Source: Oscillospiraceae bacterium
GTDB lineage: Bacteria > Bacillota > Clostridia > Oscillospirales > Oscillospiraceae
Direction of reading: 5' to 3'
Length of the DNA: 5,630 bases
NCBI GenBank assembly: GCA_020025615.1
Contig: JAHHRT010000092.1
Coordinates: 1-5,630 of the forward strand
The position numbers and the translations under genes were made by a program. Positions 1 to 5,630 of this stretch are shown here, piece after piece. The notes beneath the pieces are model-generated. The model was not told the DNA's origin, ran no database searches, and worked only from the letters and a program-made list of their open reading frames with translations. Each line of letters opens with the position of its first letter. The stretch's first letter is position 1.

Positions 1-728
1 CCCCGGCCCTCCGGGGTGTCCACGAAGGAGTCCTGCTTGGGGCTTCTGCGAATCAAATCCTCATAGGCCTCCTGCTCGTACTTGAGGCAGCACATCAGCC
101 GCCCGCAGGTGCCGGAGATCTTGGTGGGGTTCAGGCTCAGATTCTGGGTCTTTGCCATCTTAATGGACACCGGCTGGAAATCCTCCAGGAAGCTGGCACA
201 GCAGAAGGGTCTGCCGCAGATGCCCAGGCCGCCGACCATTTTGGCCTTATCCCGAACACCGATCTGCCGCAGTTCGATTCGGGTGTGGAACACCGAAGCC
301 AGGTTCTTCACCAGCTCCCGGAAGTCCACCCGCTCGTCGGCGGTGAAGTAGAACAGGATCTTGCTGCCGTCAAAGGTGCACTCCGCAGACACCAGCTGCA
401 TATCCAGCTTGTGTTCCTCAATCTTCTGCAAACACACCGCATAGGCCTTTTTCTCCCGGCTGCGGTTCTCCTCCACAACCTTCTCGTCGTGGGGCGTGGC
501 CCGGCGCAGGACCTTCCGCAGAGGGGCGATCACATCCTTTTCCGGGATGCTGTGATTTCCGGCGGTGCAGACGCCGTACTCGGCGCCCCGGGCGGTATCG
601 ATGATCACATGGTCGCCCGCCTGAAAGGCCGTGCCGTCGGGGTCAAAATAATAGATTTTCTGCCCGGGGCGGAACTGAATGTCCACCACCTCAACGTTAA
701 CCGGGGCAGTTACAATTTCTTCTTCCAT
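1..728 (-). CDS. ricT: RicT/YaaT-type PSP1 domain protein, 3' end cut by window edge
   Basis: The frame encodes 242 residues from the ATG at 728 and is still open at the window edge. B. subtilis RicT is about 275 residues, so roughly 30 C-terminal residues are missing. The PSP1 core is clear: a GGLGICGRPFCC block at residues 166-177, then SLNPTKISGTCGRLMCCLKYE up to residue 218. The six cysteines in these blocks are C171, C176, C177, C208, C213 and C214. In B. subtilis, RicT (YaaT) joins RicA and RicF in a cytoplasmic complex carrying [4Fe-4S] clusters that influences RNase Y-dependent mRNA maturation, sporulation, competence and biofilm formation. An intact Cys set suggests cluster binding here too. 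The start is fixed by an AAGGAG site at 736-741, 7 nt upstream, and by an in-frame TGA between holB and this ATG. The gene lies 50 bp after holB, the order also seen in Bacillus. Family assignment is firm; the physiological role is inferred. Confidence 0.93.
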   Translation of the reverse strand, partial: MEEEIVTAPVNVEVVDIQFRPGQKIYYFDPDGTAFQAGDHVIIDTARGAEYGVCTAGNHSIPEKDVIAPLRKVLRRATPHDEKVVEENRSREKKAYAVCLQKIEEHKLDMQLVSAECTFDGSKILFYFTADERVDFRELVKNLASVFHTRIELRQIGVRDKAKMVGGLGICGRPFCCASFLEDFQPVSIKMAKTQNLSLNPTKISGTCGRLMCCLKYEQEAYEDLIRRSPKQDSFVDTPEGR

Positions 729-778
729 TGGTAAGCTCCTTATATCCTCGGTTCAAGACCGTATCTCGCATGGTTTCT

Positions 779-1732
779 TCACCGCAGGGCCCAGGCCAGG
801 TATCCGCAGACTGCCGCCGGGGATACGTTGCTGCCCAGGTATGCGATGGCTTTCCGCAGTTCCTCCGCCGCCTGATAGATTTCTCCGCTGCTGCGAAGAC
901 CTGCCAGGTTCCGGGCCAGAGGCCGCAGTGTCTCGATTCCGCTTCGGCACACCAGGGCTTCTTCCAGAAGCTCCAGCCACTGCTGCAAAAGCTCCGCCAG
1001 GGGGTCCCGCTTCCATTTTTCCAGGGGGACCAGCAGACGGGTCAGCTCCAAAGCGTCTTTGTGGGAAAAGGCCGCGGCGAAGGCCTCGGTCTGGGGCTGG
1101 GTGGCATTGCCGCTTTCCAGAAGCGCTGCCGCCTGACCCAGGAAACCGCCGCTGCGCTGGATGGCTGCCGCCACATCCTCCCTCTGGGCCTGGGGAAACC
1201 GGGCTTCCAGCTGGGCCCGAAGCAGTTCTTCCGGCAGAGGCTGGAGGGCAAGTTCCGTGCACCGGGACCGAACCGTGGGCAGCAGCTTGTCCGGGTTGTC
1301 CGCCAGCAGGATGAACACCCCGTATTTTGGGGGCTCCTCCAGCACCTTCAGCAGCGCATTCTGTCCCGGCAGGCCCATATCCTGGGCCCGGGGGAACAGA
1401 TAGATTTTATGGTCCGATTCGTTGGGCTGAATGTACATATCCGCCCGGGCTCCTCGGATGAGGTCAACCGGGACGGTCTTTTTTTCGGGATCGTCCACGG
1501 TGATAAAGTCCGGGTGGTTGCCGTCCATCACCTTGCGGCAGGCAAGGCAGTGAAGGCAGGGTTTTTCCTGGCCCCGGCAGAGGATTGCCGCACCCAGGAG
1601 CTTTGCCAGGGTGTGCTTTCCCGAGCCCTCCGGGCCGGAAATCAGATAGAAGTGGGAAATGTGCCCCCGGGAAAGGCTGCTTCGTATATTCTCTTTCAGC
1701 CGCTCATTTCCCAGCAGGCTTTCAAATCCCAT
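779..1732 (-). CDS. holB: DNA polymerase III delta' subunit (clamp loader)
   Basis: This 317-residue protein is a clamp-loader AAA+ subunit that works with DnaX (tau/gamma) and delta to load the beta sliding clamp at primed DNA. It shows the N-terminal 'G8-N-E-R-L' region, then a P-loop G33-PEGSG-K39-HT. A four-cysteine zinc module follows (C52, C59, C62, C65), with the NALLKVLEEPP block at 125-135 and an SRC motif (S156-R157-C158) after the sensor-1 strand. The C-terminal third is helical and poorly conserved, as expected for the collar domain. The Walker B region (YLFPRAQDM, 111-119) lacks the acidic pair of an active ATPase, so hydrolysis by this subunit is doubtful. DnaX is the main alternative, but the short length and degenerate Walker B favour delta'. 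I chose the ATG at 1732 because GGAGG (1738-1742) sits 5 nt upstream. An in-frame TTG at 1744 would overlap that site. The gene starts 25 bp after ppaC ends. Confidence 0.93.
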   Translation of the reverse strand: MGFESLLGNERLKENIRSSLSRGHISHFYLISGPEGSGKHTLAKLLGAAILCRGQEKPCLHCLACRKVMDGNHPDFITVDDPEKKTVPVDLIRGARADMYIQPNESDHKIYLFPRAQDMGLPGQNALLKVLEEPPKYGVFILLADNPDKLLPTVRSRCTELALQPLPEELLRAQLEARFPQAQREDVAAAIQRSGGFLGQAAALLESGNATQPQTEAFAAAFSHKDALELTRLLVPLEKWKRDPLAELLQQWLELLEEALVCRSGIETLRPLARNLAGLRSSGEIYQAAEELRKAIAYLGSNVSPAAVCGYLAWALR

Positions 1733-1737
1733 AGTTT

Positions 1738-1742
1738 CCTCC
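1738..1742 (-). promoter_or_regulatory. Ribosome binding site deciding the holB start
   Basis: Reading the minus strand, GGAGG is followed by AAACT and then ATG at 1732, which is ideal Shine-Dalgarno spacing. The in-frame TTG at 1744-1742 overlaps this site and has no comparable site of its own, so the longer start is unlikely. Confidence 0.85.
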
Positions 1743-1757
1743 AAAAAATTTCTGCGA

Positions 1758-3371
1758 TTAGCCCCACAGTGCAGACAGCATGGGGATGACCTGCTTCTTC
1801 CGGCTCATAATGTCCGGCAGGAAGGCGGTGTTGTCCTTGGGTGCTACGTTGAAGGCCTGACGGATGGTGTCGTCGTCGCCCACATAGATGATCTGGGTGC
1901 CTTCGAGAAGCACGTCGGTGAGCATCAGAATCACCATGGAGAAGTGCTTCTCCCTTGCGACCTTGCGCATCATGTCCAGGAACTCTTCCTTCCGCTCCAG
2001 CTTGCCGGGGCTGTCCACACAGGTGATCTGTGCCACAGCCAGGTCATGGCCTGCAATGTGGAATTCCTTGTAGTCCGCAAACAGCAGCTCCTTGGCGGTT
2101 TTGTTGCCGATGGAGGAGGAGAAAATCACCTTTCCCAGCTCATCCAGAGACTCGTTGGCAATTCTCGCCATCCGCTCTGCGGTGCGGATGTCCCGCTGGG
2201 TGCAGGTGGGAGACTTAAACATAACCGTATCGGAGATAATAGCCGCTGCCATCATGCCCGCCAGCTTTTCCGAGGGCATCAGGCCCCGGTCCTGGAACAT
2301 ACTGGCGATGATGGTATTGGTGGAGCCCACCGGCTCGTTGCGCACATAGATGGGGTTGGTGGTCTGAATGTCCGCCAGACGGTGGTGATCGATGATCTCC
2401 AGAATCTCCGCCTCGTCCAGACCCGGGACGGACTGGGCCGCCTCGTTGTGGTCCACCAGAACCACCCGCTTCCGGCGGGGCCGCAGCAGATGATACCGGG
2501 TCAGCACGCCCACGACCTTCTCGTTTTCGTCCAGGATAGGATAACAGGGCTCTCTGTGCTTCAGCACCTGTTCCCGAACCTCATCCACCCGGTCTTCCAG
2601 ATGGAAGCACAGCAGGCCTTCCGTGCGGCAGATGCGCCGGACGGGGTTGGACTGGAAAATCATCTGGGCTGCCCGATAGGCGTCATAGGGGGTGGAGATG
2701 ATGCAGGTGGACGTGGGATACTCCCGCAGCTCATTGTCCAGCTCTGCCTGACAGAGCACCAGGCAGTTCACATTCATATCCAGCGCCCGGCGGATCATCT
2801 CCGGCTGGTGACCGCAGAGGACCACCGAGTTGGGGTTGTTAAACAGCAGATTTTCCCGGCTCTGGGGCAGCGCGATGGTCACTTCACCTGCCACAGTGTC
2901 GGTGCTCTCACCGGCATCGTTGAGGATTTTACCCTCCAAAACCGACAGCACATTGAAGAGGGGGACCTCTTTCAGGGTGCCGCAGTTGATCATTTCCATG
3001 TTGTAGCTGGCAATGTCTTCACGGGTCAGCATACCGCAGAGGGTGCCGTCCTCGTTGGCAACGGGAAGGGCTGCAATGTTGCGGTCCTCTTTCAGCACCG
3101 CCCAGGCTCTTCCGGCTGTCACCGCCGCACTGAGTACCGGCGGGGTGTCAAAATCCAGGTCCCGGACCTGGGTATAGAGGTTGTAGATTCGCTGAGGTGC
3201 CTGGAATCCGAACCGATCCAGCACAATCTGGGTCTCGTCGGAAACATGGCCCAGGCAGGCCGCCTGATATTCCCAATCTCCGCAGGCATTGCGGAGTGCG
3301 GCATAGGCCATTGCCGCCACGATGGAATCGGTGTCGGGGTTGCGATGGCCTGTTACATAAATCGTATCCAT
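1758..3371 (-). CDS. ppaC: Manganese-dependent inorganic pyrophosphatase, family II, with CBS and DRTGG regulatory domains
   Basis: This 537-residue cytoplasmic enzyme should hydrolyse pyrophosphate to two phosphates, pulling forward nucleic acid synthesis and other PPi-releasing reactions. The catalytic DHH domain is split: GHRNPDTDS at 8-16 gives metal ligands H9, D13 and D15. After the insert come VDHNE (D307-H308-N309), IIDHH (D328-H329-H330) and ISDT (D381). A DHHA2 domain ends in the substrate-binding SRKKQV motif at 523-528. The insert of about 240 residues holds a first CBS repeat (about 70-125), a DRTGG-like domain (about 130-245) and a second CBS repeat (about 250-295, with PILDENEKVVGVLTRYHLL). 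Length and order match clostridial CBS-PPases, which are inhibited by AMP/ADP and activated by ATP and diadenosine polyphosphates. The same regulation here is inferred. The start ATG follows AAGGAGG (3382-3388) by 10 nt. The gene begins 38 bp after ansA. Confidence 0.96.
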   Translation of the reverse strand: MDTIYVTGHRNPDTDSIVAAMAYAALRNACGDWEYQAACLGHVSDETQIVLDRFGFQAPQRIYNLYTQVRDLDFDTPPVLSAAVTAGRAWAVLKEDRNIAALPVANEDGTLCGMLTREDIASYNMEMINCGTLKEVPLFNVLSVLEGKILNDAGESTDTVAGEVTIALPQSRENLLFNNPNSVVLCGHQPEMIRRALDMNVNCLVLCQAELDNELREYPTSTCIISTPYDAYRAAQMIFQSNPVRRICRTEGLLCFHLEDRVDEVREQVLKHREPCYPILDENEKVVGVLTRYHLLRPRRKRVVLVDHNEAAQSVPGLDEAEILEIIDHHRLADIQTTNPIYVRNEPVGSTNTIIASMFQDRGLMPSEKLAGMMAAAIISDTVMFKSPTCTQRDIRTAERMARIANESLDELGKVIFSSSIGNKTAKELLFADYKEFHIAGHDLAVAQITCVDSPGKLERKEEFLDMMRKVAREKHFSMVILMLTDVLLEGTQIIYVGDDDTIRQAFNVAPKDNTAFLPDIMSRKKQVIPMLSALWG

Positions 3372-3391
3372 ATTGCAATGTCCTCCTTTTG

Positions 3392-3404
3392 CCCCAAACT
3401 GGGG
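3392..3404 (-). other. Short intergenic hairpin between ansA and ppaC
   Basis: A perfect 5-bp stem (CCCCA / TGGGG) with a 3-nt loop lies between the ansA stop codon and the ppaC ribosome binding site, 3 nt from the latter. In the operon's direction it is followed by CAAAAGG, not a U-tract, so it should not terminate transcription. It could mark an mRNA end or processing point, or tune ppaC translation. The stem is short and may be chance. Confidence 0.3.
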
Positions 3405-3409
3405 TTGTT

Positions 3410-4411
3410 TTACGGCTCCACGGTGATCTCACCGGCGAGGCTCTTTCTGAACAGCTCGCCGATCTGCTGCTGGTTCAGGCCCTGACCAATGGCCCACATG
3501 AGCTTGGTCATCGCCGCTTCCGAAGTCATATCCCGTCCCTGAATCACGCCCAGCTCCAGGAGCTTGTTGCCCACCTGGTAAACGCCCAGGTCAGAGCTGT
3601 CATACAGGCACTGGGTGGTGACCACCACGCTGATGCCGTCTTCAATGGCCCGGCGGATGCCCCGCAGGCCCTTGTGCAGTACGTTGACACCGCCCAGGCC
3701 AAAGGCCTCAATGACGATGCCCTTATAACCCATGGCTGCCAGCATATCAAAGATCGCCGGATTCAAGCCGGGGGTCAGCTTCAATAGAAACACATTCTGG
3801 CTGATGTCCGGGCGCAGCTCCGGCTCTCCCTGGCATTGGGGCAGCCGCTGAGAATCCACCACCAGGCCCAGATTGCTCACCGTTGCAGCGTACCGGGCGT
3901 TGATGCTCTCGAAAGCGGAAAAGCCGGAGGCCCGGACCTTTACCGCCCGGCAGCCCAGCATGATCTTCCGGTCAAAGGCCAGGAACACACCGCGGCAGCC
4001 GGAAGCCGCCATGGCAAAGGCCGCCCGGAGATTGTCGGGGCCGTCGGACAGCACATCCGCCAGGGGCAGCTGAGAGCCTGTGAACACCACCGGCAGATCG
4101 ATATTGGGCAGCATGAAGGTCACCGCCGAAGCAGTATAGGCCATGGTATCCGTACCGTGAGAAACCACAATGCCGTCAAAGCCCACCCGCTTCCGGAAGA
4201 TGGTCTGGGCAATCATCTGCCATTCCTCGGGCCGGATGTTGGAGGAATCCAAACACATCAGGTCCTGAATCTCGATGTCATAATAGGACCGCAGCAGGGT
4301 GAGCTCCCGCTCCATCACGCCGGAACGGTGGGGCTCCAGCCCCTCTCCCCCCTGTAAGGAGGCAATGGTGCCGCCGGTGGTCAGCAGCAGAATCTTCTTT
4401 TTTTCGCTCAT
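3410..4411 (-). CDS. ansA: Type I (cytoplasmic) L-asparaginase
   Basis: This 333-residue enzyme should hydrolyse L-asparagine to aspartate and ammonia. Both active-site threonine motifs are present: TTGGTIA at 11-17 (nucleophile T12) and HGTDTM at 85-90 (T87, D88). The supporting lysine is K158 in the CRAVKVRASGFSAFES block, and DSSNI at 55-59 is the substrate-binding loop. There is no signal peptide, and the DSSN and GFSAFES signatures resemble E. coli AnsA, so I place it in the cytoplasmic type I group rather than periplasmic AnsB. An archaeal-type GatD role is unlikely because it lacks that protein's N-terminal extension and no gatE is nearby. The ATG at 4411 has a GGGAGGG site 9 nt upstream. 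An in-frame TTG at 4459 falls before the predicted transcription start, so it is rejected. This is the first gene of the minus-strand operon. Confidence 0.94.
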   Translation of the reverse strand: MSEKKKILLLTTGGTIASLQGGEGLEPHRSGVMERELTLLRSYYDIEIQDLMCLDSSNIRPEEWQMIAQTIFRKRVGFDGIVVSHGTDTMAYTASAVTFMLPNIDLPVVFTGSQLPLADVLSDGPDNLRAAFAMAASGCRGVFLAFDRKIMLGCRAVKVRASGFSAFESINARYAATVSNLGLVVDSQRLPQCQGEPELRPDISQNVFLLKLTPGLNPAIFDMLAAMGYKGIVIEAFGLGGVNVLHKGLRGIRRAIEDGISVVVTTQCLYDSSDLGVYQVGNKLLELGVIQGRDMTSEAAMTKLMWAIGQGLNQQQIGELFRKSLAGEITVEP

Positions 4412-4420
4412 TTCACGTTG

Positions 4421-4427
4421 CCCTCCC
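4421..4427 (-). promoter_or_regulatory. Ribosome binding site deciding the ansA start
   Basis: GGGAGGG on the minus strand lies 9 nt before the ATG at 4411. It supports that start over the in-frame TTG 48 nt upstream, which would add 16 residues. Confidence 0.8.
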
Positions 4428-4461
4428 TGAGGTCCTTTTAAAATTTCTTTTTCACTCAACT

Positions 4462-4490
4462 ATTATACCTGTATCTTATAAAAATAGCAA
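4462..4490 (-). promoter_or_regulatory. Predicted sigma-A promoter for the ansA-ppaC-holB-ricT operon
   Basis: On the minus strand, -35 TTGCTA (4485-4490, 4 of 6 to consensus) and a perfect -10 TATAAT (4462-4467) are separated by 17 bp. Transcription should start near 4455, giving a leader of about 45 nt before the ansA ATG. No other promoter of similar quality is obvious in the short gaps downstream, which fits one transcript for all four genes. Confidence 0.75.
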
Positions 4491-4520
4491 GAAAAAATCG
4501 GAACAGATACATAGCGGCTC

Positions 4521-4549
4521 TTGCAATTTTCAATTGTGAGAAGTAAAAT
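4521..4549 (+). promoter_or_regulatory. Predicted sigma-A promoter for galE
   Basis: -35 TTGCAA (4521-4526, 4 of 6) and -10 TAAAAT (4544-4549, 5 of 6) are spaced by 17 bp in an AT-rich stretch. Transcription would start near 4556, leaving a leader of about 33 nt. A weaker alternative is TTGTGA (4534-4539) with TACATT (4559-4564) at 19 bp spacing. The divergent operon's -35 box ends 30 bp away, so the two promoters are back to back. Confidence 0.6.
4524..4536. repeat. Small inverted repeat overlapping the galE -35 box
   Basis: CAATT, a 3-nt spacer and AATTG form a dyad that overlaps the predicted galE -35 element and its spacer. Its place would suit an operator. However, 5-bp arms arise easily by chance in AT-rich DNA, and no regulator gene is adjacent to support it. 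Confidence 0.2.
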
Positions 4550-4588
4550 ATAGCTAGATACATTATATTTGTATGGAGGTATTCTTTC

Positions 4589-5605
4589 ATGAATGTTCTT
4601 GTCACTGGCGGCGCAGGCTACATTGGTTCTCATACCTGCGTTGAACTGCTGAACAGCGGCTACGGCGTTATCGTAATCGATAACCTGTGCAACTCCAACC
4701 CCAAGAGCCTGGAGCGCGTCCAGGAGCTCACCGGTAAGTCCGTGAAATTCTATGAGGGCGACGTCCGGGATGCCGATCTGCTGCGGAAGATCTTCGCAGA
4801 GAACGAAATCAGCTGCGTCATCCACTTTGCAGGTCTCAAGGCCGTGGGTGAGTCCGTGGCTATGCCCTGGAAGTATTATGATAACAACCTGAACTCCACC
4901 CTGGTGCTCACCAAGGTTATGGAGGAAGTTGGCATGAAGAACATCATCTTCTCCTCTTCCGCCACCGTCTACACCGCAGACAACGAAATGCCCCTGCGTG
5001 AGAGCAGCCGCACCGGCGGATGCACCAACCCCTACGGCTGGACCAAGTACATGACCGAGCAGATTCTGTCCGGCATGTCCAACGCCGACAAGGAGTGGGG
5101 TATCGTCCTGCTGCGTTACTTTAACCCCATCGGTGCTCACGAGTCCGGCCGCATCGGCGAGGACCCCAGAGGCATCCCCAACAACCTGATGCCCTACATC
5201 ACCCAGGTGGCTATCGGCCGTCGGGAGTTCCTCAGCGTCTACGGCAATGACTACGACACCCACGACGGCACCGGCGTCCGTGACTACATCCATGTGGTCG
5301 ACCTGGCTAAGGGCCACGTTGCCGCTGTGAAGTACGTCACCCAGCACACCGGCTGTGAGGTCTTCAACCTGGGCACCGGCACCGGCTACAGCGTTCTCGA
5401 CATGGTCAACGCTTTCATGAAGGTCAACAACGTGAACGTTCCCTATAAGATCGTGGACCGCCGCCCCGGCGACATCGCTACCTGCTATGCAGACCCCGCC
5501 AAGAGCGCAGAGGTCCTGGGCTGGAAGGCCGAGCACAATCTGGAGGATATGTGCCGGGATTCCTGGAACTGGCAGAGCAAGAACCCCATGGGTTACGGCG
5601 AATAA
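4589..5605 (+). CDS. galE: UDP-glucose 4-epimerase (GalE), possibly also UDP-GlcNAc 4-epimerase
   Basis: This 338-residue short-chain dehydrogenase/reductase has the same length as E. coli GalE. It should interconvert UDP-galactose and UDP-glucose with tightly bound NAD, feeding the Leloir pathway and envelope glycan synthesis. The NAD-binding TGGAGYIGSH lies at 6-15, followed by D31. The catalytic triad residues are S124 (SSSATVY), Y149 and K153 (YGWTK). The UDP-sugar region RYFNPIGAHESGRIGEDPRG spans 176-195, and GTGVRDYIHVVDLAKGH lies at 227-243. Residue 299 is Cys where E. coli has Tyr299. A small residue there enlarges the sugar pocket, as in human GALE, which also accepts N-acetylated substrates; dual specificity is therefore inferred. 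The start follows GGAGG (4575-4579) by 9 nt. Its codon use is more biased than that of the minus-strand genes (all 12 prolines are CCC), hinting at high expression. No galK or galT is visible, but the right flank is not shown. Confidence 0.96.
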   Translation: MNVLVTGGAGYIGSHTCVELLNSGYGVIVIDNLCNSNPKSLERVQELTGKSVKFYEGDVRDADLLRKIFAENEISCVIHFAGLKAVGESVAMPWKYYDNNLNSTLVLTKVMEEVGMKNIIFSSSATVYTADNEMPLRESSRTGGCTNPYGWTKYMTEQILSGMSNADKEWGIVLLRYFNPIGAHESGRIGEDPRGIPNNLMPYITQVAIGRREFLSVYGNDYDTHDGTGVRDYIHVVDLAKGHVAAVKYVTQHTGCEVFNLGTGTGYSVLDMVNAFMKVNNVNVPYKIVDRRPGDIATCYADPAKSAEVLGWKAEHNLEDMCRDSWNWQSKNPMGYGE

Positions 5606-5630
5606 TTCCAATTTCAGAACAATTAACGGC

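Noticed and set aside
697..771. A 24-codon reading frame on the minus strand, in the holB-ricT gap and overlapping the ricT start
   Set aside because: It is very short, has no convincing ribosome binding site, and matches no leader peptide pattern (no run of one amino acid, no attenuator hairpin).
1733..1744. Longer holB start using TTG at 1744
   Set aside because: The TTG overlaps the GGAGG site that is ideally placed for the ATG at 1732, and the four extra residues add nothing conserved.
728..1789. A 353-codon open frame on the plus strand opposite holB
   Set aside because: It is antisense to holB, which has P-loop, zinc and SRC motifs. The shadow has no recognisable domain.
1659..3485. 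A 608-codon open frame on the plus strand opposite ppaC
   Set aside because: It lies antisense to a pyrophosphatase gene with every catalytic motif intact. Its translation is rich in His, Val and Gly with no recognisable domain, as expected for a shadow of a GC-rich gene.
4422..4432. A possible CCTC/GAGG hairpin that would hide the ansA ribosome binding site
   Set aside because: The stem is only 4 bp with a 3-nt loop. Any sequence with CCTC next to a Shine-Dalgarno site would show it, and there is no sign of a riboswitch or T-box.
4412..4459. Longer ansA start using TTG at 4459
   Set aside because: It lies upstream of the predicted transcription start near 4455, and the ATG at 4411 has its own strong ribosome binding site.
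4463..5611. A 382-codon open frame on the minus strand opposite galE
   Set aside because: It is a mirror of galE's biased codons (Val/Asp/His/Gly-rich, no family recognised), and it would begin inside the last bases after galE without a clear ribosome binding site.
5606..5630. A terminator or next gene after galE
   Set aside because: Only 25 bases remain. They contain no stem with a T-tract and no ribosome binding site, so nothing can be called.

Overview
The window looks like a chromosomal segment from a GC-rich Gram-positive anaerobe of the Clostridia, perhaps an Oscillospiraceae/Ruminococcaceae-type gut bacterium. That is inference. It rests on strong GGAGG-type ribosome binding sites, a holB-ricT pair as in Firmicutes, a CBS-domain family II pyrophosphatase, and GC-rich genes around an AT-rich promoter gap. 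No species can be named from the sequence alone. I see no mobile elements, CRISPR arrays, rRNA or tRNA genes, and essentially all the DNA is accounted for.

Layout. Positions 1-4411 hold four genes on the minus strand, closely spaced (25-50 bp gaps) and probably one operon. In transcription order they are ansA (cytoplasmic type I L-asparaginase, 3410-4411), ppaC (CBS/DRTGG-regulated manganese-dependent pyrophosphatase, 1758-3371), holB (clamp-loader delta' subunit, 779-1732) and ricT (PSP1/YaaT protein, 1-728, C-terminus cut by the window edge). Positions 4412-4588 are an AT-rich divergent promoter region with a good sigma-A-type promoter for each direction. Positions 4589-5605 hold galE (UDP-glucose 4-epimerase family) on the plus strand. 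The last 25 bases hold nothing I can identify.

How the genes work together. holB and ricT are a housekeeping pair seen together in Firmicutes: holB serves the replisome, and ricT belongs to an iron-sulfur complex that affects mRNA processing in Bacillus subtilis. Upstream of them in this window are two hydrolases, an asparaginase and an adenine-nucleotide-sensing pyrophosphatase. A functional link is speculative, for example removal of the pyrophosphate that polymerases release. galE is a separate divergent unit for UDP-sugar interconversion. Its residue 299 is Cys, at the position where E. coli GalE has Tyr299, which suggests it may also act on N-acetylated UDP-hexosamines.

The window is mostly ordinary core metabolism and replication, and I did not find a new defence, mobile or biosynthetic system. 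The items most worth a second look are the GalE Cys299 specificity signal, the gene order of the minus-strand operon, the skewed codon use of galE, and the back-to-back promoters.
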